Source: Cucumis sativus
Lineage: Eukaryota > Streptophyta > Magnoliopsida > Cucurbitales > Cucurbitaceae
Length of the DNA: 64,000 nucleotides
Reading direction: 5' to 3'
Assembly (NCBI RefSeq): GCF_000004075.3
Contig: NC_026658.2
Location: 26,090,075-26,154,074 of the forward strand
The position numbers were made by a program, and so were the translations under genes. This document shows positions 26,288 to 38,910 of the stretch, piece after piece. Below the pieces are notes generated by a model. That model worked only from the letters and a program-made list of their open reading frames with translations. It was not told the origin of the DNA and searched no databases. Position 1 is the stretch's first letter. Every line of letters begins with the position of its first letter.

Positions 26288-27750
26288 CAGACCTCAAGAA
26301 TATTGGAATATCCACTCCCCAGAGCAAGAACAACAGTTGAATTGATAGGAACCTCAAATAATTATATGGATGGCAAACTTGTCTACCTGGTAAGAAACAC
26401 ACTGTCGCAGTTTGAGTGGATGATATAGACAGAAATGAATATGCGGGATATAAGAAACTGCTTAAAAGCACTCCTAGTTGGAAGAAAAAAATAAGCTCCA
26501 ATCAGTAAATAAGAACATACTAGCCAGTGAATAAATCGGTGGAGATGGATTGTGAACCAGATTTTATTCTACAGGTACCCCATTATCCATGACAATCTTA
26601 GAGGACAAAAACAAAGACCTACAACTATTCAAATATCTCAATCACAGGATATCTAGAAATTGCTAGAAGAACCCAACTGGACCAAGAATCTTAACCCACA
26701 ACAAACAGCAACACCACTAACAAACGGAGGTTTTGTTCGCATAGATTTCCCGAGAACATACGACAAATAGATGCAGAAAACGTTAAAATCACTCCACTGA
26801 AAAATCTCGAAAAAGAGGATTCAATCTCCAACATAAATTTAATAAGAAAATAAAAAGGCAAACGCAAAACCCACCTCAAATAATTTTGGATCATATTGAA
26901 ACAAATCGATCGATACTCATCGCAGGTATTGGATTGGCGCCATTAGTATTTAATGGAGCTTCACCTCTCCAAGTATATATCTAAACACAGCACGAAACGA
27001 GGGCCATTACTTGATCCAGATATTTGCACAACTTGCGACATGGACAGCTTGTTTTGATTGATGACATGAGAGAACCGACGGATATATTTTTGGAATTTTC
27101 TTCTGTTTTCTTTCCAATTATCCACAGAAAGGGCAAAATATCTTCAAACCGCCATCAAAGTGCGTGGCAGAGCTAATCTACTCGACTAAACGACAGGATG
27201 AACCAAATCGATTATCCAAAAACCCAATTCGTCATTTCGTTTTCAAACAAAAATTCACAATCACGATTAATATAATAGCATAGATCTTTGTATTTCTTAC
27301 CCATTACAGTGCTCCAAAACTTTGCCTTCCATTTTTTACTTTTCACATAGAATCAACCTTTTTTATATATCTTTATACGTATAAATATAATCAAACCATC
27401 AGACGTGATCCTAAACTCTACATTAATAATTGCACCAATTTAACTCCAAAACTCTATCAATTTAAACTTATCATTATGTTTTACAAATTCAAAATTCAAT
27501 GTTTGAATCGATACAATTCATTTACATTTTCCCTTAGTTTTTGATAAGTATTTGGAGAAAAGGGTTTGAACACTTTATTGATATGACTATGAATAGGATC
27601 AAAATATTCATCCATATCTATAAAAGTTAAAATTGGATTAATGAATAAACATATATCTTTTATAAATACTTTGCTTAGTAATATTTTTTTATAAATATGT
27701 AGTAAACATGAGAATAAAATATTACTTTGAATCCCTTTTTTATTTACACG

Positions 27751-27784
27751 ATATTACTTGATATTACTTGATATTACTTGATAT
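27751..27784. repeat. 10-bp tandem repeat (atattacttg), 3.4 copies
   Basis: Three identical atattacttg units followed by atat. Small intergenic minisatellite. Confidence 0.9.
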
Positions 27785-28082
27785 CCATCCATATAATCCT
27801 AAAAATAAAATATTACATTGATATTAATATTGGCATCGATATTTCAATTGTTTGAAGTTAACACAACCATTATGCATAATAATGATGTTTTGATTTTCGT
27901 AAAATGTAAATAAGATGGCAAAGTTAAATATTTTTATTACTTGATTTTTCAGTATACTTTAACGGAGAAGAAATGGATCTCAAATATTTGTAATGAGTAT
28001 AAAAATTGGTCGTTATTTAGCATATGTTTATATAGACTTTCATTACGGGTAGAGGATTGTTTGAATTTCAAATGAATGTTTT

Positions 28083-28893
28083 AGGCTAAATTACATAAGT
28101 ATCCCTCAACTTTGAAAAAAAGTATTATGAAGTTTTCAAAAGTTTCAAATATATCCTCAAACATTCGAAAATGATTAAAAAATGCTCACAATGTTAAAGT
28201 TTTGTTTCAAAAATACATTGACCTTAAAAAGGTTAAGAAATATTATCATTTATTTAAAATTTACACCAATTTTCTCACAAACTAAAAACAAAATCAAAAT
28301 TTTAAGTTAAAACCATAAATTTTAAATTAATTTTATTATTAACACACAATAGTTCACATTTGTCAAATTAAAAAATGCATTTGACTATTAACTGACGATG
28401 ACATAGATTTATTAATACGAGAATTTTTTTATTTGACTAGTTATAGTTGTACTATAATACGATGACATAAATTAGTTTTAAAGATAATTTTTTCAAAAAC
28501 TTCATCAGATTTTGTCAAATTTTATATTTTAATCAAGGTTTAAAATGCAGATGTTGATTATAGAAATTTTGATCATGACACATATTTATGAAATTTTATA
28601 AAAACAATTATAAACTAGTAAATAAATATTTTATTATTTTCAAATTAGTAACGTGTAGTTTATATTAGTGTTATTTTCATATTTACTTATTGTGATTGAT
28701 CGATTCACCCCGATATATTGAAACCCTTGAAATGTGAAAATATCAAATATCCACATTTTTGTTTTAACTTAAAATTGTGGTTTTTATTTTGAAGGCCAAG
28801 AGAAATTTGGTATAAAAATGTAATATCGGGTGAGTTTAGAAGTATTTTTTATTCGAACATCGAAACTTGAGGAACATTTTTTATAATTTAGCT
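28083..28893. mobile_element. Candidate non-autonomous DNA transposon with imperfect terminal inverted repeats
   Basis: The left end near 28084 reads ggctaaattacataagtatc then cctcaacttt. The reverse complement of the right end (28893-28862) reads gctaaattataaaaaatgtt then cctcaagttt. The shared gctaaatta and cctcaa(c/g)ttt blocks form imperfect terminal inverted repeats about 30 bp long around roughly 810 bp with no coding capacity. Target-site duplications are not clear. It is probably an old MITE or MULE-derived element. Confidence 0.5.
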
Positions 28894-29321
28894 ATTTTTT
28901 TAATATAACAAATTAGGTGATTTTATCGTAACCTCATGTTACGATCAATTATAATTTATCCAAAAAAAAATCACCTTTAAACTTAAATAAATGTTGCAAA
29001 TTTTACCCTAATAAACCTTACCAATTAAAGATCATCATTCTACAAAAGACACAAAAATGGAGAAAAATGAATATCTTTTTTTTTTCCTTTTTGTCCAAAT
29101 TAGAATTATCATTCAGAAGGAAAATAAAGAAGGCAGGGGCAACTTGTGTTGCTCTTTCTACAACAACATCCCATTTCCCCCCAACCCAAAAAGGGAAGAA
29201 TTGCAAAGCAAAAGGTTAGCCAGCCCAATTAAAAAAAGAAATTATTCTTGACACACTAAAAAAAAAAAAAGACTTTTTTCTTTTGTTCCTTTCACACATA
29301 TATTCACAAAATCAAAAGCTA

Positions 29322-31924
29322 TCACAATCTTTCTTCCAATAGAAAGCCTGCTGGCTCACTTCTAGCAGCATATCCAAACTTTGATGTGCAATACTTCCTG
29401 TGAACTCCTGTCAATTTCCCTGTCCCTGCTTTCTTATGAAACCCCACCATCAGCTTTGAACATTCCCTAAAAACCACAAACCCACAATTCTTTATAAATT
29501 CCATCATTGTAAAGTTAATAAGATACAAACACACATGTACTACAAACATCTTTCTCTACTTACAGAAGTTGTTCTTGTGAATACCCAGTGTGCCACTCAC
29601 TGGTTTTGCTCCATTCTTTGAAGCCATTCAATGTGCATTGAGCAGTGAAGACTGCAGCAGCAGCCATTAATGAAGGTCTATACTTCAGCATTTCATATTC
29701 TACTAGACAGAGCTCCACCATGAAGAAAGAGAGGAGGTCCAGCTACGTAAAAAAAAAAAATGGAAATGACAAGACATTAGAATGTAGCCTAAGTTGTTGT
29801 TATTTATGTTGTGGCTTCATTTCTGCTGTTTTTTCTTACCTCTCTATCAGATTGTGCAGCTTTGAGAAACCTCCTCATGAAGACATAAGGAGTTGGAACA
29901 GACAGATTGAACTGTAAAGTATTGATCATCAACTTCTCCTGCAAAAAATCATTCAATAAAATCATGTCCCTTGTATTCAGAATTCTGCAAGATATCAAGA
30001 GAATAAAGAAAACTAACCATGTCAAGAACTTCTTTCCGGCTGTAGGCCTTGTCAGATATGAGAATAAGATCATCCACAACAGGAACAGAAACCTCTTCAT
30101 ACTTGCAGGCAATAAGCATGGCTGTCACTCCAACAAGCTGGAGTTTCTTTCTCACAACTGAGTGAACCGCTAAGAATCTGTCAATCAGGTTGACTGTTAA
30201 GTACAATGTCTCCTCCATCAGCTCAAATTTGTAGTGTACCTTTGAACAAAACATCATGTACTGCTTTGTTAGTTTCTTCATAATGAAATGGAGTTCATGT
30301 TCATATAACATAAACACTCTCTCACTTGTGGAAGTATTTATGGTAATTAGCACAAGCCTCACACTGTGCGGTGATCATCAAGTACTGAATATTAATTCAA
30401 GAACAAATGAGAATCCACATGGACTTCATTATTATAAATCATCACAAATATTTCGTCCGTTATTCTCCTACGTTTAGGACAACAAAACACTCCGTATCTC
30501 TATAATCCTACGAGATTGGATTGTTCACTTTTGACACGGCTTCACCCAAGATGTCTTGTACCAATAGAGATGATGTTCCATACTACATACCGTTATCTTT
30601 TCCTTAATAGTTGCATTTTCAATTGCCTTGCTACCTCACTACTAAACTAACCTCAATTAGCCAGTCAATGAGAATCCCTCTCATCCTCTCGTTGATATCT
30701 GCTTGCTGAGCCATGTAGTTTGGTGAGACACAGCCAGAAACCTGTGAAGAGGAGCATTTTAATCAGAAACAAGGACCCTGAAGGAACAAGAACGAGAACG
30801 AGAACATGAGGTTTATGTTTTAGACTTGTCTGGAAGATTCTTCATTCTTTACCTCGGATTTCCTATAGTAAGCATACAAGTCATCAATGTACTCCACAAC
30901 AGCTAGTTGATCACTTTTATCGCGGCTGTCTATGTCAGTGACTGGTTCTTCTTCTATATCTTCCATTTCCACCTCCTCCTGTAGTTTAATTAAATGCACG
31001 TCAATGGCGCAGTTCAAGGAAAGAATGAGTGAGTTGTGATACAAAATGAAAAGGTTTCAAATCATTACCATTCTGTCAATTTCGTCCAACATTGCTTCTG
31101 TGTGTTGAACAAACATTGGAACTGCTGATTCACCCATGGAATCATCTTCCTCTATGGTGGTGTGATGATCTGAAAACTCTTTTCTAGTTACAGCAGATTG
31201 CAGTGGTTTTTTATCTACCTCAGGCACAGGTGGTTGGTGCTTATTCGCCAGCTGAGCTGCAAACTTCCTAAAACAAACAAGAAAATAAAATGCAGATCAA
31301 GAAGCTGTGATTGAAATTGCAGACAAGTATCACACAAAGGCTTTATGAGGCTGGTTTACTGACCGAGTGATGGGTCGATGAATTGGAATCGGAGGGTCTT
31401 TATTGTTGAGGAAAACTTCAGTTCTGAGAATTAAGAACAATCGTAAGATCTAGAGTTGAAACACAGAAAGAAACAAGGGAGAAGCACTCGGGTCCTAGAT
31501 TAAAAAGCAAGAAAGAAACAAAAGATGCCATGGGGATTTTCATTGTCCTGGATTTTCTTAGGAACCAAACAGATTAAAAGATCATTACTCTGTTAAGCCT
31601 CTTTTCAGGACTGCACAGGGATGAGGGACAGGAGGTGCTGCTGCAACATTTCCATTAATGCTGCTCAAAGCTCTGCGGTTTTGACCCATCCCCACGACCA
31701 ATTTGCCACCGCCACCACCACCAATTCGTAAACTCCCTTTAAAATTCATCCAAGAGAAAAAAAAAAAATCATTTCCATTACAGGCCTCGAGAGAAAACTA
31801 ATTTCAAATAAAATAGAAATCCCCATTCTGAAGAAACGCCTAAAAAAAGTTCATTCCTAATTCAATTACCATGGAGATTTGCCCGTCCGATCACTCCAGG
31901 ATTGTTCTCATCCGATCCAGCCAT
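29322..31924 (-). CDS. G2/mitotic-specific B2-type cyclin
   Basis: Regulatory subunit of mitotic cyclin-dependent kinase, nuclear at G2/M. Ten exons close in phase: 31924-31870, 31736-31589, 31423-31364, 31267-31069, 30978-30853, 30741-30652, 30239-30018, 29938-29840, 29742-29564 and 29466-29322, coding 440 residues, normal for CYCB2. The start is [15 protein letters not shown] destruction-box-like [12 protein letters not shown] at residues 37-48 (RxxL at 39-42) predicts APC/C-dependent degradation; a short poly-Gly stretch precedes it. The cyclin box opens with the plant B2 signature [20 protein letters not shown] and continues [20 protein letters not shown], then [17 protein letters not shown]. 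The C-terminal cyclin fold includes [20 protein letters not shown] and [18 protein letters not shown]. The protein ends [12 protein letters not shown]. Three MSA elements upstream indicate G2/M-specific transcription by MYB3R factors. CYCB2;3 and CYCB2;4 of Arabidopsis are the likely relatives; I do not assign a subclass number. Confidence 0.97.
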
Positions 31925-32340
31925 TTCCTTCACCTACAGATCGTAACCCCCACAAGATTTCACAATCAAATCGCCATATCCACAGCCAGTCAAAGAAGAT
32001 CGAACATTACAGTCAAAGAATACGAACTATTCATTCAAGCTATGGAGGGAAAAAAAATTCAAACTTCAAAAGAATGAGAGAAGATTCCATCAAGAAGCGC
32101 ATACCCAGATCGTGAATCGCAAAAACCAACCTTCTAAAATCAAGAACTCCAAAAAATTCCTTTCAGACTTCTGATCAAAAAGGTTACAACAGTTGCTAAT
32201 GAGTCCCAGCCGGTGTTCCCACTTTCAAACGAACCAGAGAGAGACAACTTCGAAAAACTTCCATCGGTAGCCGGCGCGATCTCTCTCCTCCGATACGCCG
32301 CCGCTTCTCACAGTCTAAGAAGTAGATCAGTGGCGCTCTT

Positions 32341-32376
<36 letters not shown>

Positions 32377-32500
32377 AGTACAAAAGAAAAGATGAGAAAA
32401 ATAAGAAAGAGAGAATGAAAATACAAATTCCAAACTGCATAAGCGAAATAGAGACGTAAACAGCGGATATATGTCCGCACATGGTCCTGCTATGAAAAAA
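31925..32500 (-). promoter_or_regulatory. Leader and proximal promoter of the B2 cyclin, with a (CT)n tract
   Basis: Upstream of the ATG at 31924 is a leader-like region without coding similarity. A (CT)n microsatellite at about 32339-32376 reads as GA on the transcribed strand, common in plant leaders and core promoters. Overlapping open stretches at 31871-32115, 32213-32395 and 32196-32480 are translations of this leader and repeat. Confidence 0.55.
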
Positions 32501-32506
32501 TTTGAA

Positions 32507-32583
32507 TCTAACGGCTAGTGAATCATAGCCGTTGGATCTCTTTGATGAAAAGTCGCGTGGTTCTCTGCGCTCCTCAACGGTTA
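32507..32583. promoter_or_regulatory. Cluster of three M-phase-specific activator (MSA) elements
   Basis: TCTAACGGCTA at 32507-32517 (plus) and TCCAACGGCTA at 32526-32536 (minus) match the MSA consensus YCYAACGGYYA exactly; CTCAACGGTTA at 32573-32583 (plus) matches 10 of 11. The first two form an inverted pair 8 bp apart. MSA elements bind three-repeat MYB (MYB3R) factors and drive G2/M expression of B-type cyclins. The cluster is about 580-660 bp upstream of the cyclin ATG, consistent with a promoter given the long leader. Confidence 0.85.
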
Positions 32584-35500
32584 CCTCTCCATGTGCTTTC
32601 AAATTTTCTTCCCGTTCACTTCCAAAATCCTTTTTCAACCCTAAAACCGTCTTTTCCTTCCCTTTAACGTTTATTTTTTTTTTTCGCATTCCAATAATAA
32701 TTTCACCTCACCTAATTAATTAACCCATCATTCAATTATTTCAGTTTTTCTAAATTAATTCTCTTAATTCTTAAGAAAATAATATATATTTTTAATAATG
32801 TTGTTTTATTTTTAAATTGGTCAAAGTATTTTATTTTTATTTTTTACAATTCTTTCATTATTTGAATTATGTTGTTTAATTGAATTATAAATTTGAACGC
32901 CAACTCATGCATTCAAAATAGATAAATACCATTTTGACCTTATGTTTTAAATATTCAATTTTACTTCACAAATTTAGTTCATCCAACTAATTTCTTTTTA
33001 TTTTCTATTACCATCTCGATAAAAAATAATTTTGATAAATTAAATTTAAAATTCATGAAATTAATCATTCGTTTTATAATATTTGCTCGTAGTTTATAAT
33101 TTAAACTCAAAATAAATCGTGGATTATCTTTTAAATTAATTTTTTCTAAGAGATTTTAACAATTAGTTAGATTTGGATTACTCTTGACCATTATCTTTTA
33201 CTAATTTGTTTTTGTAGTTTTTATTTATCTATTTAAAAATTTATTTTTGGAGTTGATTTCTTTTTTCCTTTTTCAAATGTGGGTGATTAAATTAATTAAT
33301 TGTGTATATATAAATTTAGGATATTTTAAATATTGAATTGCCCATTACTTTGTTTCCTTATTCCTTCCTCATTTAGGAAAAAGTTGGATCTACCACACCA
33401 CCATATATATCTCTATTAATCTATCTTTTCCATATTTCTATTTCTAGGGAGAATATTTTGGCAAATTAGGGCCTGTGTATGGTAGATCTTCTTGGTTGTC
33501 TCTTGGGGTGAACATTAATATTAGTATTGATCAAATCAAAATAAGTGTTCACGAATCAAAAACGTATTTGTAGTATAGTATCGATTCGGTTCAAATTTGC
33601 ATTTGAACTTTAACTGAAAAAATTTGTAATATTGGTTTTGAGCTTGGACATGTGACTTTCGCCTAATTGAAATTTGAATTTTAAAATCAGGAATCGAGCT
33701 TAATGTTTGTTTATTTGATTCCAAGTATAAAAATTATTTGGTTTGGTTTGATATTTTATCAACAAAAAAAAACAACTCAAACCGAACCATGAACATCCTT
33801 AGATTTCACGCTGAGACTTGCAAAGATATAATGGTACGAGATAATTTATTTTGTATAAAAAATTAAACCAACAAAAAAAAATGATAATAAATAATGACGA
33901 GAAACTACAAAAGTTATCGATGTGAGTTTGCTCAACTCGTCTAAAATACATGCCAATGACCACTGAATCTATAATTTGAATTTGAATATCCTTTTGCTCG
34001 AAAATCTAGTTCATAATTTTTTTAATTTGTGTGTTACTAAACTTTATATTAAAGATAAATTAAACATGCATACCTAATCTTAGTAGCTCTTATACTTTAT
34101 AAAATGTTGAAAAGTGCATACGAAGTTAAACCGAAGATGACCTCTATGTTAATCCTTCGTTTTTCACACAACATAAAATGTCATTATTAGTCACAGTACA
34201 TAAGTATATTTGACAGTGTTATTTAGCTCGATCAACACTGATTGTTGTCCCCTAACGTGTATCAAATTGCAACATTTTACATTTTATTGTATTCTTTTTC
34301 TTTCACATCTATATATAGATATTAACTAAGTGACTAGTGATGCTAAAATTAAAAATAAAAACGAATTAAAAACTTACAAATATTCCTTTTCATTAATTAT
34401 TGGGCGTGTTAATTATTTATTATTATCCTTTTAAAATTACTTCCCATGGAGGTCCAGTCAGCATCAAGATTCCCTCCGCTCCGCCACTGAGAAATGCTTC
34501 GATTGCGGATTGCCACGCGGCATGTTTTGATTGCGTTTACACACTGCCACGTCGGAATTATGTATTGCGTGTAGGAATCAAACAGCTCTCGTGATTGGGT
34601 GCTTTAAATGATGAGTCAACCGTCTTTGTCAGAAGTCAAAGAAGCCTGCACCGTAGGATATTAAAATGTGATGAATCTAACGGCAGCGATTGCGTAGTTG
34701 TTCAGTAATCGGAGGGGTAAAATTGCCGACATTATGGGTTGTTCTTGCAGAAAACATCAATGTGATTAAACAAACTAATTACTAATCAGTGCTTAAGATT
34801 ATTATAATTTTGAAATGGGGACCAATGTTACTTTGATTGATTTTGATATTATAAAGTGGAAATTTCAAAAAATGTATTGTGTAAAGTTTGAGATTAATTA
34901 ATTTTTCTTATCAGCTTGTAATTGTCAGTTTGTCCTTATGTTGGACTGTTTGTTTTACTTTATTAAAGACCGTTTTGGGACGTGATTATAATTTAACATT
35001 TGTTAGAGAAGGAGGAGATTCGTGTTATATAGATATTGATAATTTATTGTGAGTTCTTCAGTGATTTGATAATTGATATGAAAGGGTTATTCTACCGGAT
35101 TTTTGTACGGATGACTTAGTCTTAGTGGATGTCAATACAAACAATCAAATTGTATAAAACAAATTAAATCTAACAGGTTGCTTATGTTGTAGAGCACCGA
35201 ACCATCATTTGGAGTGCATTGTTATGTTCGATATGTTTCACCCAATGTCGAACCCTTTCATAGTTTATTATTATTATTACTATTATCAGTTGAATGACTA
35301 TTGATTTGAAAAAAAATCTCGATTGGTATAAATACTATGTTGTTGTGCAATGGGATAGATATTCTTAGGCGATATTGTTTTTTTTATGCTAGTAGAAAAG
35401 TTTGTTTTCATATCTATTTTTTAACTGGATCATTATACTTTATGTTTAAAATAATTAAATTGTGCCTTTAAAAAATAAAATATTTATTGTTATATACTCC

Positions 35501-35692
35501 ACTTGACTTGACTAACTTTCTTAGTGAATAATAAATTCACATACTACTCGGAATAACGTTAAATAAGATTGTACTTTGTTGTAACTTGCAATCATTTAAC
35601 ATTTTGTTTGTGTTATTAAATATTAATGTTTAAATTTTAAGTTTATAATGATTATTTTATTTTGTTACCTATTTGTTGATGCTTTTTAAATA

Positions 35693-35882
35693 GGAGAATT
35701 GTCAAAAGTAACAAATTTGACAAAATATTTACAACATATAATACAAAAAAAATTATATCAATAATAAACCTTAACATACACTAATATACTTTTATTAATT
35801 ATATTGATGACGTCTATCAATTTTTATAGTTAATAGATTATAAAATTTTGTTATAACTTGTAAATAGTTGTTTTGAAAGAGA
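35693..35882. mobile_element. Small MITE-like element, copy 1
   Basis: The left arm aaaatatttacaacatataa (35722-35741) pairs with the reverse complement of the right arm at 35842-35875 (actatttacaagttataaca), an imperfect inverted repeat of about 22-25 bp around an AT-rich centre. The flank agagaattgtca resembles the copy at 38771. No coding capacity. Confidence 0.45.
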
Positions 35883-36136
35883 TTAAATGCCGAATTTTTT
35901 CTATAATTTTTAATTTTTTCGTTAAAATATTAAAGCAGTTTACAAAAGTATAGAAAAATTAATCATAAACTATTTAAAGGCAATTTATATTTTTTTCTCT
36001 TCCACACATACACACACATATATATTTTAAATAGTTTGAATATTTCGTTACTTTTTAAAATATTATTTTCTACCTATAACCATTTCTCCTTATAATTAAA
36101 TATTTTTATAAAGCGAGGGCGAATTTCCGATGAAGC

Positions 36137-36185
36137 TGGGCTCACTACTCCTATAAGAAGAGCCTGGCCCAACCTCAAAGGCCCA
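36137..36185. promoter_or_regulatory. Orphan Site II cluster 1
   Basis: TGGGCT at 36137-36142 and GGCCCA at 36166-36171 and 36180-36185 lie within 49 bases in an otherwise AT-rich spacer. Such clusters mark plant housekeeping promoters, but no adjacent coding exon is visible. Confidence 0.4.
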
Positions 36186-36909
36186 TAAAGGTACAAATTT
36201 TATCTTTACTTTATTTATTTTGTGACAAATTTTATCCTCAACATAATTATCGTCACCAAAATAAAATATTGTGTATAAACAACGTCGTACTATTTTTCGA
36301 ACCGACTACACAAATTCACCTTCATTTCATTACTTGTAATTGAAGAAAAAAAAATATCAACCAAATTCTTTTGCCTTGTAATAGTAATCTATTTGTAGCT
36401 CTTGCAAGCCTTCTTACATTCACACAACTACTTGTTATAAACTATGAATGATAAAATATGCTATATTTTGTAAAAATCTTATAAATTTTGCTATTTTTGA
36501 AAAAATAAAGAAATTAAAACTCACTTGAAATGATTATCTTTTTTAATTTAAATTCGCTTATGTTGTTAAAACAAATGCCACAAGCACTTGGTGTCCATAC
36601 AAAAAGTTGATTTTCAATAAATAAACAACAAAACCAACCAAACCCCACAAATCATAATTACTTAATAATGTCAAAAGGAATATTGAGAATATTATAATAC
36701 AATAAACACTTTTTTTTCAAAGAAATCGAGTCAAGAAAAGAAAAAAAAAAACCCAAATTTGGATGGAAATAAAGAGAGAGGGGACAGCTGAATCTAAAAT
36801 CACCCAATTAAAATGTGTGGTTTGAAGGAAGCAAAAGCAAATTCCTAAAAACACTAAATTTTGAAAGAAAAAAAAAAAAAAGAAGGAATATGACAAAGAA
36901 GCTATATCG

Positions 36910-36948
36910 TGGGCCCATCTGCTGTGGCTAAGATTGGGCCAAGGCCCA
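36910..36948. promoter_or_regulatory. Orphan Site II cluster 2
   Basis: Four overlapping or adjacent motifs: TGGGCC at 36910-36915, its complement at 36912-36917, TGGGCC at 36935-36940 and GGCCCA at 36943-36948. The following 150 bases (36950-37100) are less AT-rich than the surroundings, but no gene is recognised. Confidence 0.4.
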
Positions 36949-38504
36949 TGAACCGCCTTATCCCAAATGAAGCATCTGGCGATGTTCACACAGGAGCACA
37001 CAGTTCAAGGCCTTGTTAATGCAACGTGGAGGAGTATTAGTGGACCATGTCACTCCTCTGCATGCGTGGCTGTGGTTTTATTTACGCTAAATGACCAAAT
37101 TTTGGGGATAAGGAACCGCGCTTCTATGACGTCCTTTAATTATCTTCCAATATTATCTCCAAACTCTTCTTTCCAACAAAAACCAATTAAATATTTTTCT
37201 CCTTTTTTTTTCACGTACTAACATCACCCGCGGGTCCCCTACTTCTAAGCCAATTTTTGTATCACGGCCCAATATATCACCACTTTCGCCCGTGATATAT
37301 TGTGCATTCTTTCTTTTTATCACCCAAATTTATTCTATAGCTATAAATTCAATATTATTTCTAAATATTTGCCTTCCTTCTTATTTTAGAAAAAAAAAAT
37401 GCACCTAACTAACAAATAAATCATGTATTATTCAAAACTTTAACTTAAAATTGAAAATGTTTCAAAATTATCAAAAACAAGCCATTAAAATTGATAGAGT
37501 TGTTGAATTTTAATTAGAATTTTTTAAATAATGATAAATATATATAAAAGATTTCTACAATGTCACGATATTTTATAAATTTATAAGAGCATAAAATTTA
37601 AAAGTGATGAACTTCTGATAGTTATGTGATTATTGTCTTATTATTTTTCTCTAAACGCTTCTGTCATTTGATGTAATTTTCATATATATATATATAAGGT
37701 TTGAATTTTCGGTACTTATATTACTAATAAATTAAAAAAAGTTTAGATAAAATTTTGATTAGTTTAGTTAACAAATTCAATTATGATAGAAATGTTTTAT
37801 TTTCCTTTTTATAAGTACAAGGAACAAATGTGTTAAAAGCTTCAATCCCTACGAACTTTGAGATAATTGATTTTGTCTTTCTATTAATAAAAAAAATCTC
37901 TTGAAAGAACAAACCAACTAAATATTTTAATTTTAGTTAAGTTGAATTGATTTTAAATAAATAAATAGAAACTAAGAGAGTTAATTAATTATTATTTGCT
38001 GCCAATGTTATGATTTTGTGTTTTCATTTTATTTAAGTCTAACTAATTGGTTTACATAATACGTGGATTCTTGTCATTCTCTGTAAACTGATCTTGGCTA
38101 GGTTAGCTAGACCCTCCAATTAAATAACAAAAGTTAGTGAATTTATTAAATTAAAAAAAGTTAGTGAATCTCTTACGCCACCATTTCTCATGTATGTACC
38201 CATGTGATAATGTTACTTACAAATTTCGAATAACAAAATTACTAAAAATATTTACAAAATATTACAATATTTCAAATTCTATTTATTCTATTAACTAATA
38301 AATAGTTATAGACTTTGATAAAACCTTGAATTTTGATACTACGTTTGAAAACGTTTTTTTTTTTTTAAATTTAAATGATAAAATTATTTATAAACATAAC
38401 ACAATATTATCATCTATAAGTAGTCCATCGTAAATTATGACGTATAGGTTGTGATATTTTGCTATATTTGTAAACTTTTTTATTTAAAAAAATTGCATCA
38501 AATG

Positions 38505-38645
38505 ACAAAAACATTTATATATATATAAAAACAGCTAATGACACCTATTTTTTGCATATTGCGAACATAAAAAATTTAGTGATATCGAATGACTATCAGG
38601 TGGTAATCATAAAGCTATCAAACGATAATCATAGAGTTATCGACT
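38505..38645 (-). repeat. Dispersed AT-rich repeat, copy 2 (inverted relative to copy at 9240)
   Basis: Blocks catcaaatgacaaaaaca, gacacctattttttgcatat, agtgatatcgaatg and ataaagctatc are, in reverse complement and in order, those of 9240-9390. Partial relatives are at 44205-44310 and 37610-37690. Confidence 0.55.
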
Positions 38646-38770
38646 TTTAAATTTGATATTTTTGCAATTTAAAAATGTAGTGATATAATATCAAACCTCT
38701 TTTATTAGGTGTTTTATTTGAGTACAATCATATAAAAATTAAATAGGTTAATAAATATAAAATTATTATT

Positions 38771-38910
38771 AGAGAATTGTCATGAATAACATAAAAAAAT
38801 GAAACCATTTATATATTATAGTAAAATTTTCAAATTAACTATGATAAATTTGGTGTATATTATGTAAATAGTTTTGATATTTTTTAAAATGTTCCTCTAC
38901 ATTATTTAAA
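38771..38910. mobile_element. Small MITE-like element, copy 2
   Basis: The left arm gaaaccatttatatattata pairs imperfectly with the reverse complement of the right arm (aaaactatttacataatata). It opens with agagaattgtcatgaataac, resembling the aggagaattgtcaaaagtaa flank of the element at 35693. The two probably belong to one non-autonomous family. Confidence 0.45.

Larger units (their letters stand above)
26288..29321. other. Intergenic: BTB gene leader/promoter, then AT-rich DNA with a transposon-like element
   Basis: The first 650 bases probably contain the non-coding leader of the BTB gene; an E2F-like ATTGGCGC lies at 26933-26940. Beyond 27100 the DNA is AT-rich: a short tandem repeat at 27751-27784, AT-rich sequence at 27400-27540 resembling 10470-10560, and a terminal-inverted-repeat element at 28083-28893. 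No exon is supported. Confidence 0.5.
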
